Shown here in pieces: positions 21,770 through 36,000 of a stretch of 64,000 nt of DNA. The position numbers were made by a program, and so were the translations under genes. This stretch comes from Isoetes taiwanensis (lineage: Eukaryota; Streptophyta; Lycopodiopsida; Isoetales; Isoetaceae): contig JAJEKV010000110.1 in NCBI GenBank assembly GCA_021234155.1, forward strand, positions 930,187 through 994,186. Reading direction: 5' to 3'. The notes beneath the pieces are model-generated. The model saw only the letters and a program-made list of their open reading frames with translations. It was not told the origin of the DNA and ran no database searches. Numbering within the stretch: position 1 is the first letter of the stretch; every line of letters starts with the position of its first letter.

Positions 21770-24700
21770 TGATGGAGGTATTTCTAAAAACTAAATGTTG
21801 CATCATCTCACCGCTATTTTGAAAGACTCTTCACAAACTCTTAGCTAAAGTAGGAAGAATCTTCCCTCAAGTCACTTCTAATGTAGCAGAATATAAAGCT
21901 TTGATTGCGTGTCTTCAAGAAGCCAAAGCTATGGATATTGTCAATATCCACATTTATGGTGATTCACAATTAATCAGACAAGTTTCGTGGAGATTATCAA
22001 ACAAAGAATGCAGATATGGAGCTCTTGAAGAATCGTGCAATGGGAGTACTCAAGTTTTGCTTCATGGAAGATCACCATATCCCAAGAGAAAATTTTTTGA
22101 AGCCGATGCCTTGTGTAGGAGACTCTCATGTCACATTTAACCGAGGGAGCTATTCCCTAAGATGACATTGATGACAATGAAGTAAAAGCACTCATTCCAT
22201 TTTGACCATTGATGCATCGAGAAAAAAGATAATCAAGAGATTGTAATCACAAAAAAATGGTAAGACTAGAACCCGCTTGTTGGAGATTTGATTGAATATC
22301 AAAACAAAGAGAGCATACAAATGTTTTTGAAGAAAGGAAAGATGTATTTGCTTGGGATTATTCAGAGTTATCGTATCAAAACCGAGGTATGCCAATTTGA
22401 AATTAAGATCAAGGAAGGTTGTAAACCTGCTCTTCAAAAAATTAAGAAGAATTAATGCTTCACCGATGGGACTAATCGAAGATGAATTGATAAGATGTTA
22501 GATGCAGTGTTTATTATTGAAATTATTAACCCGTAATGGGTATCTTGCATTGTTCCCGTGGGAAAAAAAAAAAAGTAGGGCTTTAAGAATTTGCATTGAC
22601 TATCGAGATCTCAACAAAGCCACCATCAAGGATTGTTACCCTTTGCCTTTTAGAGGAGATCTTATATGCCAGAAAGGTGTAAAGAGGTGTACTCATTTTT
22701 AGATGGATTCTCGATTCAATCGATTAGCATTAAGGAAGAAGACCAGCCAAAGACTTTTTCATCACCCCCTCGGGCACATATATGCTATGAAAAGAATGCC
22801 TTTTGGTCTAATGAATGCTCCAGCCACCTTCCAAAGGGCAATGGATGTTATTTTCAAATCAATGTCCAATAAGAGTTCAGGGTGTACTTAGATGATCTTT
22901 GCCTGGCTCTCATCCTACTAATCATGTGGAGTTACTTGCAAAAATTTGTTCTCTATGCATGAGTTCTCGGAGTTAATCTAAATCCAAAGAAATGCATCTT
23001 TTGCATCAAAAGGACAACTTCTTAGGACATGAAATATCCAACCAAGGCATTCAAGTTGCTCAAGACAAGATTGAAGCCCTCAAAAACTAGCACTTCCCAA
23101 GAATCTAAAGCAAAAGTTAAGAGTTTTATTGGTATGACAAGTTTCCTCGTGATGTATATTCCTAATTTTGCTCATATGTTGAGTCCCATTTCTAGATTGA
23201 CAAGGGTAGGCAAGTTTTCTAAGTCTGAAAGTAAGCATATACCTATCACATGGACTTCAGAATGCCAAGAGGCCTTTGACTTTCTCATTCTATCCATATG
23301 TGAAGCCACACTTTTGAAAAACTAGATTTGAACATGCCATTTGAAGTTTATATTATCATACTAAAAAGGCTATAGGATTAGCCATTTTGCTAGATAAACA
23401 CACCATAGTATTTGCAAGTAAACAATGGTCTGCCCTTGAAGAAAGATATACCAGAATAGAAAAGAGTGTTGCTGCACTCATGTTCCTTATCAATAGGCAA
23501 GGACACTTGCTTCTGAAGAGTCAAGTCCAAGTCTACATGAAGCAAAAATCCAATGGGTTTACTGCTTGGTAAGGCAAACCAATAAGCCAAAGATACGTAG
23601 ATGGGCTTGTAAGTTACAAAGTTATGATATTTCAGAAAAGAGTTGCATTTGGTACCTAAGTCCTAGCCTTTATTTGCCTTACATATTTTTGACCATGAAG
23701 ATGAGTTGGATACCATCGACACTTCAACTTGCAAGAGCTCATATAGAGGTAACCCGTAAGATCAAGCTAAGGGAGGATGGCAACAACAACGATAGAGACT
23801 TTTTACAATATGGGATCATCTCCCCAAGCCTCACTTCAAGCCAAAAAGAGACTCAAGGATAAATGCGCATAATTGAAGATGATAGACAATGTCTTGTGCA
23901 AAGTCAACCGAGATGGAGTCTTGCTAAGGTGTGTAGATGAAAGTGAGTCCGCTTCTAATTATCGTGGAAATGCATAAAGGTATTTGTGGAGGACATTTTG
24001 TCTGGTGATACTACAATAAAAAGATTCTCGTGTCCGATACTAATCGGCCTAATGTTTTAAAGATTGTTATGAGATTATAAAGACTTGCCATCAATGCCAA
24101 ATCTTTAGCAAAAGAATTTTATCACAAATGCTTTTAATCCCATCATATCTCCGTGGCCTTTTCTAGATTTGGGGACTAGATTATATTGGCCCCATTAATC
24201 CTTCTTCCTCGCAGTCAACATCAACATATTATTGTAGCCACAGACTATTTTACCAAGTGGTCGAGGCTATACCTTTGAGGCAAAAGCTAATGCCTCCACA
24301 ACCGCAAGGTTTTACATGAATATGTTTGTTCCAGGTTTGGTATTCCTTTCCAGCTTGCATTCTGATAGGGTACACCTTTGTTAATAAAGTTATTGCTAAC
24401 CCGTTGGACATTTTGAAGGTCAAGCATACCAAAAGCTCCTCATACTATCCTCGTGGTAATGGACAAGCCGGCCACTAACAAAGTGTTGAAAAATATTTTG
24501 CGTAAGACGCTTGAGGTCAACAAGAGGGATTGGCATGTCAAAATAGTGGATGCACTTTGGGCTTATAGAGTCACCATCAAAACAGCCTACAAATCATACA
24601 CCTTTCAATTTGGTTTATGGCATAGAGGCGCTTTTACCAAATGAACTCGAAGTTGCCTCCCCGAGATTGGCTCATAAATTATGCTTACCTTTGAACATGC

Positions 24701-25060
24701 CTTGCAAGAAAGATTGATGCCTTGTTGCACCTAGATGAATATAGAATGGAAGTCGAGAATACTAATTTGCCGGAAAAAGGCTAAAGATCCGGCCGCATTC
24801 AAAGCCGCACATAGAATACATGGTACTTTTAGGAAGGGGGAACTTGTCCTTAAGTGGAATAAGTCAAAAGAAGACTCAGCTGGCAAGTTTGATAATATTT
24901 GGGAAGGACCCTTTGTGGTGGCCGAATCTGCAGTACCAATTCATACCGGCTACAAGAGGTTGCCTCAGGAATGTTGTTACCAAATCCTATCAATATCCTG
25001 CATTTGAAAAGGTATTGGGACCAGCATGCTTGCTTGTCCCTCTTTTTGCATTAGAGAGTT
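21770..25060 (+). pseudogene. Ty3/gypsy pol, heavily frame-broken (copy 2)
   Basis: Same pol as 1575-4920, in the same domain order: archaeal-type RNase H (21770-22140), RT (22420-22990, with PFGLMNAPATFQ at 22801-22836), degenerate RNase H (23290-23560), integrase (23880-25000). It is broken into at least eight short frames by one- or two-base changes. Where copy 1 reads CAG or CTG this copy often reads CGT, CG, CCG or CC (21908, 21985, 23147). At 23022-23025 it keeps the extra t that copy 1 lacks at the end of its RT frame. The gypsy-type RNase H lacks the same acidic residues as copy 1. Confidence 0.85.
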
Positions 25061-25225
25061 TAAAGATCCATGGTAGGTTTAGAATAGTTAGATCTATTTA
25101 ATTTTGAGCATATTACTTTGATAAGTTAATTTTATGATTGTAGGTTGGACTGACCTGAGGACAGTATAAGTGATCTCAAGAAAAAAGAGTGATTACTAAT
25201 GCTTTACCAAGTGCCATATGCAGGA

Positions 25226-25522
25226 GCATCCTTTTTTCCATCTTTATTCACCTGCCATAAGTAGTCCTGCTACTCATCTAGACTTCTTACTCCTGTTTTC
25301 ATTCCCATAAAAACACTCTACAATTCAGCTTCACCACCATAGCAGAGTTGCAAGGTTTTGAGACTAACTAGTTTGTGTGTTTCCATGACAGGTGCATCCT
25401 TTCCCCACTTTCATTCATCTGCCATAAGTAGTCCTGCCATCCATTTAAACCCCTTTTTCTTGTTTTTCATTCCCAAAAGAAAGCACTCTGCAATTCAGCT
25501 TCACCATCATAGCAGAGTTGCT
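25226..25522 (+). repeat. Two-unit tandem repeat after gypsy integrase, copy 2
   Basis: Units 25226-25392 and 25393-25522, matching 5060-5350. The second unit is almost identical to its copy-1 counterpart. The first differs at CAG/CTG sites (ttcacctgccat versus ttcacgccat). Confidence 0.8.
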
Positions 25523-27735
25523 CTTTAAAGGATCAAGGAGGCACACATTCTTTTGTTTTGGCGAGATCTCAACACTTGCACATTTACCTCACCCTCATAC
25601 ACCATCCCCATCATCACCCTATCATATTCACACTCATTCTCATCCTTTTTTCACTCATCATATTCCACTCACATCCTCCCACTACCATATTCACTCTTAT
25701 TCCATCAACACTTGCACATTACACCCTCTCTTTACCATGATTCTCACTTAGGCACTTTGGTACAAAGTTCCCTCTATGGCTGAGGGGACCAGCCATTCTT
25801 TTGTTTTGGCGATTAGATGTTGCCCCAAAGGGCAGCATGCTAATTGTGTTCTATGCATTCAAGTCGTTAAGTCATTTCTTCAAGACTAGGTCAAAGATTG
25901 GAAGAGCTTGGTAGTCAACATTGGTGTGAAGGTCAAAAGATGCTTACCTTCTAGGTCAACAAATGCTCAAGCCAAAAGTTCACAAAAGGTATTTTATTTG
26001 GGATCAAATGCTTAGTTAAGAATATGCTCTAGAAGAATCTGGGTTATGAAGTTTGGAAGACATCTTTTGAAGATTGTAAGTTAAGAGTTTGGAAGACCCC
26101 CATGGTGTATAGTTTCTAATTTTAGTCTTTGTTTCACCCCACTACCTCCATTTTTGCACCTTTGGCCCAATATTGTTTTCATGTCCATTGCTCATCCCTT
26201 TGCCATGCCCATCTTGTCATTTTGCCCGAGTCCTTGCCATTTCCTCCAAATATCACTACATTGGTTATTCAAAAAGACATTCAAACCCCTATTGCAAAAT
26301 TATTATTCCTCTCTTTTGCATTTTCACCTTTGTCTCCCTACTAGCCCTTTATGATTTCTTTTGCCTTATTCCTATTCCATTATGCCCTCATGGGTATATT
26401 CCAAACCTTGTCAAAAGATGCCCCAAAGATTCAATATTCCTTTACACGTGTGGGCAATCTTCCTTATGGTCTAGAGGTTATAACTTCTTTTAAATATCCT
26501 ATGAATAGGAGCCTTTAAACCATTGGCCAAGTTCTTAAAATGATCGAATATGGCATATACATGGCATATTCCTGCAAAAATACGAAACCGTATCACGAAA
26601 ATTATGCGAAAATACAGCTGAAGAATCCTAGAACTGGAAATCCGGCTCGAATCATGCCTTCCCGCGCTCCATTCTCTCTGAGACCACTCTATTTTTAGAT
26701 TCTGGAACCTAAGCAACAGATTAAGCCTAAATTTATTACCTAAAATTACTGGAATCGAAATTTGAAACTATATACAGGGGAAACACAATCACGACATTTT
26801 TAAAAGCCCAGACGCACTCAAATCCGACATTGATCAATGCTGAGCATGACCTGAACGATTCTTGAAGTTCCTGAGCATTCCTCAACTGGATTTGCAAAGA
26901 TCTAATTGATATTACATTCAAAAAATTATCTTATGATTTATGATGATTATTTTACTGTATCTGGAGCTATGAAGCATCCTTATCTATTGTTATCATGATA
27001 TATTTACCTTCATATCAATTTAAATTGACTGCCAAGTTGTCAAATCCATCTCTGATATTTTCCTTAGCAATTCTTGCCTGTCAAAATATTTTACAGAAAA
27101 TCCTTGAGTGTTCTCAAGCACTATTGGCCCACTTGCCATCTATTCTTAGAGCCTGTATGAGCTAAAGGCGTTGAAATCATCCAAAAATACCACATCTAGC
27201 TCAAGTTATAAAAATTAGCACTCTGTTCTGATCAGCTTTGACTGTATTTTGTCAAATCTAGCCACAAAAAATACTTTTACAGATCCAAATGGAAATCTGA
27301 CTACATGTCTCTCTTTCTTATCACCACTACAGTACATTTTGCTTTGGAAATCCCCAAAAACATGCTTAGCAACTCTAAATCTCATTTTCTCGACATCGCT
27401 TTTCCATATTTGACTTCTATTGACCAAATTTTGACCCCACTTTGAGATCGAATAACTTTCAAATTTAGTCTCTGACTTGGTCAGGGACTTTGTCATTGGA
27501 TACCTACACTTTTTTGAGCAAGTCTACAGCAGTTGACTCAAGAAATCAATCCATCTTTCATCACCACATCTGTTTTAGTCAAGGCACCATTTTTTGAAAA
27601 TGGGAAAGGTATAAAACTTCAAATTTTTGAACTTTTCTCTAGATTTATCTTGCATAGACTGATCACCTTAAGTGATCTGGAGGTTCTAACCCCAATTTGG
27701 GTGTAAACTCAATTTGTCCTTATGGTTGACCTTTA
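25523..27735 (+). other. Non-coding 3' region of gypsy element and unassigned repeat, copy 2
   Basis: Counterpart of 5351-7550, nearly identical over 25523-26560. From 27200 on, this copy preserves CTG/CAG triplets that copy 1 lacks (cactctgttctgatcagc versus cactgtttacgtcggc). No credible gene. Confidence 0.5.
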
Positions 27736-28479
27736 AGCCAGGTTTAGGGTCAACATTATGCCTCCACAGATCCTTATGAAAGAGAGCCTATGTGGGCTGA
27801 AATCAACAGCTGGATGAGACATTGAGAACTGGGTAATTACTGGTGATTTTAATAATACTCCTCATAGTGACATGAAACTTGGTAACAAGATTAACATGTC
27901 TAAGAATGAGAGATATTCTTGGGAGAATTGGATGACTAACCAAGATCTCATCTATATCCCATCCTCCAACACTAAATTCTCTTGGAGCAATAAGAAAAAG
28001 GGAGACCAAAGAACTTTCTATATGTTGGACAGGCTTTACATCCATAATTCTGCTAGTTGGCTGGATAACTGCATAGTAACTAGTGATATTGCCAGCACGA
28101 TTTCTGATCATCAGCCTCATTTTTTGGATACTAAAAATCTGTCTCTTGGTCCCAAGGGTAAGAATACCCCCTTTAAGTTTAACACCTCCTTGCTTCAAAT
28201 GAAGGCCTTCTGCCAGGAGTTTACCTCCTTTTATTTGTCCCTACCCAAGATTGGTCAAAGATCACCTATGAGGAATTTTAATGAAAAGATGAAGAAAGTT
28301 AAAACTTGGGTTAAGCAATGGGGTAAGGATTTAGCCCTGAAGAGAAAGAGATAAGCCTATCGAATGTATAAAAAGAGATCGATTCTTATTGAAAACAATC
28401 CTAATGAGGACTCTCTTCATGTGAAAGAGGAGCAGCTGGAAAGTCAGATCAAGACTTTAGAAGCAGGGAATAAATTACT
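27736..28479 (+). pseudogene. LINE-1 endonuclease domain, copy 2
   Basis: Copy of 7550-8299. The frame 27872-28354 carries the same SWSNKKKGDQRTFYMLD and SDHQPHFLD motifs. The part before it is better preserved than in copy 1: DPYERE followed by MWAEINSWMRH can be read at 27770-27808, and the GDFNN motif lies at 27843-27857 in another phase. The sequence is interrupted at 28480 by the hAT element. Confidence 0.85.
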
Positions 28480-29114
28480 ACACCTATATTTTAGTGTAGC
28501 CAGGATAACTTTAGCTAAATTTGCTTCAAATCAACACCTGAAGTTTCTAACACTTGGCTAAATTTTGCAATTTTTCTCAATCATGAATTCTTTCGTTTGG
28601 CTAAATTTCATATTTTTTTTGCCCAAAACTTTCTATCATTTGGCTACACTTGGACAATTTGTAAAGGCAAATATTAATTTAAACAAAAGTCGAAGCTTTT
28701 GGACGAAGATGATGAGTTTATCATTAATATGAGGTACTACAGAAGAAAATCACGACCAATAGTATAAATGCGCAATTATAATGATAGTTAAAACATGTTT
28801 ATGATATAGTTATAATCATAGAACACATGTAAAGGAGATATGTGCTTCACCGTGATTCGATAAAAACCTAAACACATCAAAAACACGATGAACAAAAAAA
28901 ATATAATCATCACTTACGTAATTGCATGAAGACTTACCATCAACTAATAAAAATACTCTGGGTATTCTCTTTGTCACCACCATCCGCCCCGCAAGACTTC
29001 GTAAAAGCATCCCTCAAGTACTCTCATGATCCACCATATATGTTCTACTTACAGATTCAAGCTTTGCAAGCATCATTCCAAAGTTCAATACCCTTTCATA
29101 TGGAAAAGTATATA

Positions 29115-29640
29115 GATCATAATCACATGCATACAATCTCAATGTAGGCCCAGATTATCATCAAGCCTATTTCTAAGCTTGTTCTTCACAAAACTCATAG
29201 TGGAGAAGCACCTCTCATCTTAAACACTTCCCAAAACCATGCAAAGACAAAGCTCATGAGTCTAAAGTACTTTCTGAGATTGCCACGCCAAATAAGCTAT
29301 TAGATGCAAGCTTTTGCCATAGACGAAGTCACACCCCAAACTCCGCTGGCTTCTCAAGTTGAGCAAATTGCTTGTACATTGTATCACCAAAAAGAGGTGC
29401 TTGTGCTTTCAGCTTTATCATAATCCAATAGCCCATTAATGCGCCATCAACAAAAATTTTGTCACAACAAAAATACTTTTCTATTACCGCTGATTTTGCT
29501 TGAAAAGACTTATGAATACTTGCACTTGAGTTTGCATGACTCCATGTGTGTGGGAAAACAATGCCTATGGCGTCCAAAACATCATCCGGGTGGAAAAAAC
29601 GAGATCGAAGCTCATCTCCGCTAAAGCATTTGCAGCCCGC
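29115..29640 (-). pseudogene. hAT transposase remnant, copy 2
   Basis: Same remnant as 8940-9471. The minus frame 29329-29577 carries LDAIGIVFPHTWSHANS-type sequence. The dimerisation-domain segment (FSTMSFVKNKLRNRL) is read at 29158-29222. Frame breaks differ from copy 1 at CAG/CTG positions. Confidence 0.7.
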
Positions 29641-30732
29641 GAGATATCAATAGAAGAAATCAAAATCTAGTTGAATTGCACACTTGATATTATCACTTGA
29701 ATATAACTATCCATTGTTAGTTACACAAATGGATATGGATGTTTCTTATGTTTTTTTAAATACCAAATTAAATGTACTTATGTTTTTTTTTGCCAAATTA
29801 CACAAGTGTATGTCTATCGTTAGAATTGTGAATATGTTTAGGTTGTTAGGTACATTAAATTAGATGTTTTTATGTCTACACTAAATTGATGTTTTTATGT
29901 TTTTTTTTTTTTGTTGTGGTGGAATGTTGTGGCTATGTTGTAGCTATGTTTACCAAATTACACAATAATCAAACTTATTCTGCATACCCAATCATTTAAT
30001 AACATATATAATTTTTCCCTTGTTAGTATTAATCATAGTCTTGGCATCTAGGCAAAGCTTGAACAAATCCAACAACACCTTTGGCGATCTCGCAAAACAA
30101 CAACATAATAAATTAAAATAAAAAACACCGATAAAATAAACCGTGGCTTTGAGGAACCGAGGTCGAAACAATTAAATTTGGTTCCTTGCGTGTTTCATAA
30201 TGTTGTAAATTTGGTCTTATTACCGCCTTTTTATTTTACGGCCATCCTTTCTTTGTTATTCTTCATGTTTATACTTCACTTTCTCGTCATGGTATCGGTG
30301 GGCATGCTAAAAGAGGACTCCTTTGACCGAGGGTATAAAGACAGACAAACAAATTCCATCTCGACAATGTCAGAAAAGAATAGAGAGATCGGCAAAGAAG
30401 GACCATGAGGGTCATTCCACAATCGCTACCATCCTCAGAGCAACAGCTTCAAATGTAATTACCGCACATTCCATACAAAATGAAGCCGGTAAAAATCATT
30501 CACCTCCTCATCGCCTCCATGAGAAGCATGGCACTAAGGGGCCCCTTTATTTGGATGGCACTCTATTTTTATTCCACGTAGGAGATTATTTTCAATTATG
30601 AACCGCATTGTAAACGAGGGCGCTCTTTCCTCAAAGTTAATGGTGCAAACTCGCAGTACAATGGATCATATGATAAATGATGAATGTAAGAATGATAGGG
30701 CCGATGTCGGCTTGTAATTTTGTTCACTAGAA

Positions 30733-31385
30733 TGTCAAGCAAAATCAAGACTGAAGAGGCCATGGTTGGAGCTTATCTCAATATTGGTGCACCATGTTGA
30801 ACACGCTGGCATTCTCCCTCGAGCATTACGATGACAAAGATGAGGGAAAGGCCGAGGCCTCCGTTGGTATTGGAGCAGTAGAATAGGTTCTAGTCTCCAT
30901 GAGTTGGATGACTACATCTCGTAATTATAACTTTAGTTCGTAGACTTTATTGTCACTAGCGACATTTTGTGAACCTTTGGTCCGAGGAAGATTCTCAAAT
31001 GGAGGAGATTGCAGTGGGAGGTGGATGGATGCCTATGGGGCTATGCCGAAAGTGCATCAATTACAAAGAGAAACATTTGTTGCACTTCTGCTGATTCTTT
31101 CCCACTAGGTGCTAGGAAGTGCCATGACATGCTATATTCTCACTGTGGAAAAGATGCTAGATTGTGGCCAACACTTTCTTCAAGAAGTGCAGAGCCGTGG
31201 AAGCTTGTGGATTGCTCAAAGCTTAGCCCCGCCATGAATGAGCTGGCTATGAATAACCCTTTCTTTTCTATGCCAAAATTCATGTGTCGGAATGCATTCT
31301 CAAAAGGCACAATGACGAATTATCCATCGCAAAGGTTAATGGAGAACCAAAGACAACCTCAGAAGTGCCAATGGAGAGCCCTTAT
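30733..31385 (+). pseudogene. NPH3-domain gene fragment inside the hAT element, copy 2
   Basis: Duplicate of 10551-11180. The frame 31009-31416 reads GARKCHDMLYS and then WKLVDCSKLSPAMNELAMNN, keeping the most diagnostic residues. Frame differs from copy 1 in several places, all by one- or two-base changes, mostly at CAG/CTG. Confidence 0.6.
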
Positions 31386-31504
31386 TCTCGGCTTCTCAAA
31401 TGATGGAGATGAGTGAAACCCGCCCTAAGAATGACGGGAAAATGTCACACTAGATAACTCTTCTCAAGGTCCCTTTCCACAAAACTCATTAAGCCCTAGA
31501 TTAG

Positions 31505-32030
31505 ATAGACGGATCTATGAGTCCTTCCAGATGCAAGCAGATAATTGCTAAAAAATAATGTATATTAAGCTACAAACAAGATTTGAGATAAAAATACCTG
31601 ATACTAGAGCAGACGAATCAGATCTTTCTGGAAATGAGAAATCAACTGAAATCGTATTTGCAGAGAAAGGGCGTTGAAGTTTTGTGGCCGAATCCTCCTT
31701 GGATGCTTAAAAATGAGCCCGAATTGCAAAAACACCTGGATTAGGAAAATAAACGGATCTATGAGTGCCTCCAGATGCAAGCAGATAACCAACCCTAAAA
31801 AATAATAGATATGAAGCTACAGACACGATTTAAGCTAAAAATAATTGTAGAAGATAAAATAGATACCTAATACTAGCAAGAGAATCGGTCAGATCTTTCT
31901 GGAAATGAGAAATCAACGAAAATCCTATTTGGCAGAGAAACGCCCTTGAAGTTTTGTGGCGTAATCCTTCTTGAATGCTTGAAAAATGATCCCGAATTGC
32001 AAATACACCTGGATTAAGGAAAAAAATCAA
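31505..32030 (+). repeat. Two-unit tandem repeat in hAT element, copy 2
   Basis: Duplicate of the tandem repeat at 11320-11850, units 31508-31752 and 31753-32030. Confidence 0.8.
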
Positions 32031-32302
32031 GAGCCTACATGGCGATTTTGCAAGATTCATACTTTCTATGGTAGATGCCACTTAGCTAATCCACCAAATT
32101 CTCAAGCTCCTTGGCTTTAGGCTGTTTATCTCGAGACTCGTTGAGCTACTCCGCGGGCGGCTCTTGGCCATTCTCGCCTAGGTTGGATCTGTTGGGGGAA
32201 AAATTAGGCTAAAATTTTTTTTTTCCCATTTTTCTCATTTAGTTTAGCCGTTTTTTGGGAAAAAAAACCCAAAATTTAGCAATTTCGCTAACCTTAGCCA
32301 TT

Positions 32303-33058
32303 AAATTATTCCATGTTTAGAAGAATTTCAGGTTAGGGGCATGGCCCTCAGAAGTAAAGTCGAAATGTATAATCAGCTGGATCAAGAGAGCTCCAAAATG
32401 TTTTTCAGAGGTGCAAGGAACAGATTGGTCAACAATTCTATTACTCAGTTGGAGTCAGACCAGGGATCTATGCACACAGATGAAATAGAAATTGCTTAAG
32501 CATTTCATAAATTCTACACTGATATTTTCAGGGATGAAATGATAGAGGATAACAAAATTCAAGACGCTTTTGATATTATAGCCCCAATGAAGTGATGGAG
32601 GATAAGTGGATCGAGATCCCTGATCTCCCCGAAATCTTTGAAACTCTTAAAAAGAGGAAACATGGGAAAAGTCCTGGCATTGATGGTTTCCAGCCAGAAT
32701 TCTTTGTGGAATTTTGGCCTATTATGAAGGATGACATTGTTCACTTCATCCAGGGGATTTGGAGAGCTAAGTCTATTTATCCCACCTTCAATGTTGGAGT
32801 AATCTCCCTTATTCCCAAGACCTAACTTCCATCAAGACTAATGAGTGGCGCCCCATCTCTAAACTACTACCCTATACAAGTTGATGGCTAAAATTATTGC
32901 TGGTAGAATTGTGGTTCACCTCCAAAACAAAGTAAATGCTTGTCAATCTGCCTTCTTACCTAACAGGTCTATCCTGGACAACTACATAGTTGCTAATGAA
33001 GCCCTTCATTGGAATAAGTTAACCAAGCAAAACTATGTTCTCCTTAAATTAGATTTTA
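32303..33058 (+). pseudogene. LINE-1 reverse transcriptase N-half, copy 2
   Basis: Copy of 12131-12888. It is read in two pieces (32592-32825 and 32881-33159) because of a local change at 32820-32880 (gacctaacttcc for gactgactcccc). Same RT blocks as copy 1. Confidence 0.88.
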
Positions 33059-36000
33059 GAATGAGAATGAGAATGAGAATGATTTTTTATCGTCCACTGA
33101 GGCCAATCGGCCTATGGGACCCATATGAGCGCAAAGAAACTTATTACCGTCCCGGTTAAAAACCCTCACCAAGGGTTTTCGAGGGAAAACCGTAAGGCGA
33201 ATAAGAATGTCACTAAACCGCATAAAGTATACATCAATGTTTATATACATGTCAAGTGTGTGCCCGAGGACATAGCTGATCTCGCATGTCCATAACCTCC
33301 TGAAGATATGATCCCAGCACCCGTACGGATGCTGTGCTCAATGTCACATGTAACGGCTGGCCAGTGCCGACCAACTCAAAGATATCGCGGTCCTAATTTG
33401 ATCATATGTCGTCAGTAACTTTGAAGGGTATGAGATTCATCCTCAATGACTCCCATTTGGCAAAGATTGATGTGGACCGCCCCGGGCGCGGGTTTCACCA
33501 ATCCATCCGGGCCTGCCTCAATTCAAGATGATGTGCCCTCGCGCGAATGGAGGCAATGAGTCTCACGCTTTTCATGGGCAAGTGGGTACGCAGTAGCATT
33601 GCGGGCCTGCTCCAATGTGGGATTTATGTGGCGCCGTAGTGTGCCGTTTTGACTGCTCAAGGGCATTGGCATCCCAAAGCTTGTCCGAGGAAGCAATCGC
33701 CAAGATATTGCCTCAAGCTATGGCGACCGCCTCAGCTTGCACATATATGCACCTGCGTTCTCGCACATTCCATCTAGCCAACCATTGAGCTCTCTTTTTC
33801 CCCTCCAAATAGCCTTGAGGCCCGCGGGCTCCATTGCCATGATATAAGCTAGTTTAGGGAGACGAGCATCGTCCATATTGACCACCTTCTGAAAAAATAG
33901 ACAATGTGGCTTATCAAGGGCCGCCTCAAGAGGCAAGAATCCTCGCCTCCTCGGAGAATTTGATATGGGACCGTGGGACTTCACCCCTAGTGCTCGTGAT
34001 TAAGAAGGCTTTCTCGACTTGCTCCAAGTCATTCCAAGTAGCAAGTGATACCACTGGGCCCCATACTTCCACCCCGCAGATAAAAGGACAGGCTCCACTA
34101 AGACCTTGAACAAAGTGACTGATGGGCCCAATCATACAACTCCGCCTATGACTATTGTTTTGCATTGCATATAGTGCCTTCCAACCGCCACTGTGAGTCG
34201 TATGGATGTGTCCTCCTGCATAGTAGAAGGAAACTCCACTCCCAAATATTTGTATGTGGATGCAACTTCCACATTTTGGCCTCTGTGAATCGGTTGAGGG
34301 GACCTCACCGACGGAAGATGATATGAAAACCACCTTAGTCTTGGCCGTGCTGACGCGCATATCGGGCCGCCATGTATCGTGTCCGTGGCATCGAGATGTC
34401 GCTGTATGTCCGCTGGTGTGTAAGCTAGAGGTCCACATCATCAAAGATATATTAACCGCCCTCGATGATCCGATAGAGAAGGTGAGCTCCATCGCCCCAT
34501 TATCGCCAGTTTCGCCCCAATTGATCAATGTAAAGCCCAAACAATGTTGGGGAGAGAGGGCATCCCCGACGAACCCCGATATCGCTATCAAATGGTTGGC
34601 TTTGTCCGCTGAACCGAATTCGAGCATCTTTCAGATAGCCGTATACACTGCATTCTCGCAAATCTACAGAACCCCCACCAAGGTGCGCCTTGCCCATAGT
34701 TTTTCTCGAGGCACGTTGTCAAACGCCTTCGCAAAATCCACAAAGCAACAATATAGATCCCGACGGCATGGTTCCCGCCAGTTTCAATCGTAGTTCGCAA
34801 CGCGGAAGATGTGGTCAATGGTTGAGTGTCGGTCTAAATCCCGCCTCGGGTGAGGGCCCGCGACCTTCGCCGCTCTCGCCCCTTCTCAACCGCCGCTCAA
34901 AAATCCCGCCAAGTAATTTTGCAAACAATCAACCCACCATGATTGTTCGAGACTACCGGGCAAAGGGGTCACCGCCTTATATATATGGGAACAACTCGCT
35001 ATTGGTCCACCGGGCAGTGGGGAAACCTTCCCTCGTAATGCCTTGTTGAACAAGGCGGTCAAGATCAGTATTATGGACGGCCCCGCCCACTTAAGCAATT
35101 ACCGCGATGCCATCCAAGTCCGGGCTTTCCCATTGGCAAGATGTCGCAAGCCTTGTTCCACGTCCAACTGCGGATTTCCAGCACCGGCCTTCTTGCAAGG
35201 GTAATGCCGCATGTGCACCCCCGAGGGTCGAGAGTCAGTAAGTATTGTTCCACCGCCGGAGTGATATTCCCCGTGGGTCAGACTGCTTTCTAAGAACCCT
35301 TCGCCGTAAGGTCCCGGATGACGCTCCAGAGGTAAAACATTTCTCTTTAATGTGCCGCAAATGTACCCGGGCTTTTAGCTTTAAGGAAGATGCGTATCGC
35401 CTCGACCGCATGTGGGCGTAGTTGTGGTTCCGTTCGATTTGGCGGAGCCAGCGCTTGTGTTCCTTGCACTCGCATCAAACCATTGATTACGGGAAGGTTG
35501 TGTTCCCGAGGTCCGCTATGGGCGGCTTATCCCAGCACCTCTCCGCCAAAGTAGCCCTAAGCACCGGGCCACCGCCCCGTCTGCTGCTCTAGTGTAGGAT
35601 ATTGCAAAATTTCTGCCAGTCATCTATAAGCATCCGGGCATAAGCCCCCGTGATGTTCATAATCCAATCGCAGCCGAGGCATGTGAGGAGTTGTTGCACC
35701 GGGTTCGCACAACCCGCCAAGCCAACTTCAAGTAAAGTGGTAAGTGGTCCGAAATCGATCTCTTCATCCCTATTAGTCGCTCCCACCGAAAGTGCTTGAC
35801 GACATGCATATCCTCGCCGTGCACCAAGACATAGTCCACCACACTAGATCCGGGCTCGTTTTCCCTCGCCACAAGTGCTCTTTATGAAAGTGGAAGGCCA
35901 CCGCGGCTAGTCCATTGCAGATTACCGTGTCAAAGATACCGCAGAGCAAAAAGCAACCGCCGACCATAGCGCTGCGGACTCGATTGTCATCCATGTCCAT

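Larger units (their letters stand above)
28480..32302 (-). mobile_element. hAT-superfamily element inserted in LINE-1, copy 2
   Basis: Duplicate of 8300-12130 with the same flanks (AAATTACT at 28472-28479, AAATTATT at 32303-32310), the same transposase remnant, the same NPH3-like fragment and the same tandem repeat. Non-coding parts: 29640-30730 and 32030-32302. Confidence 0.7.
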
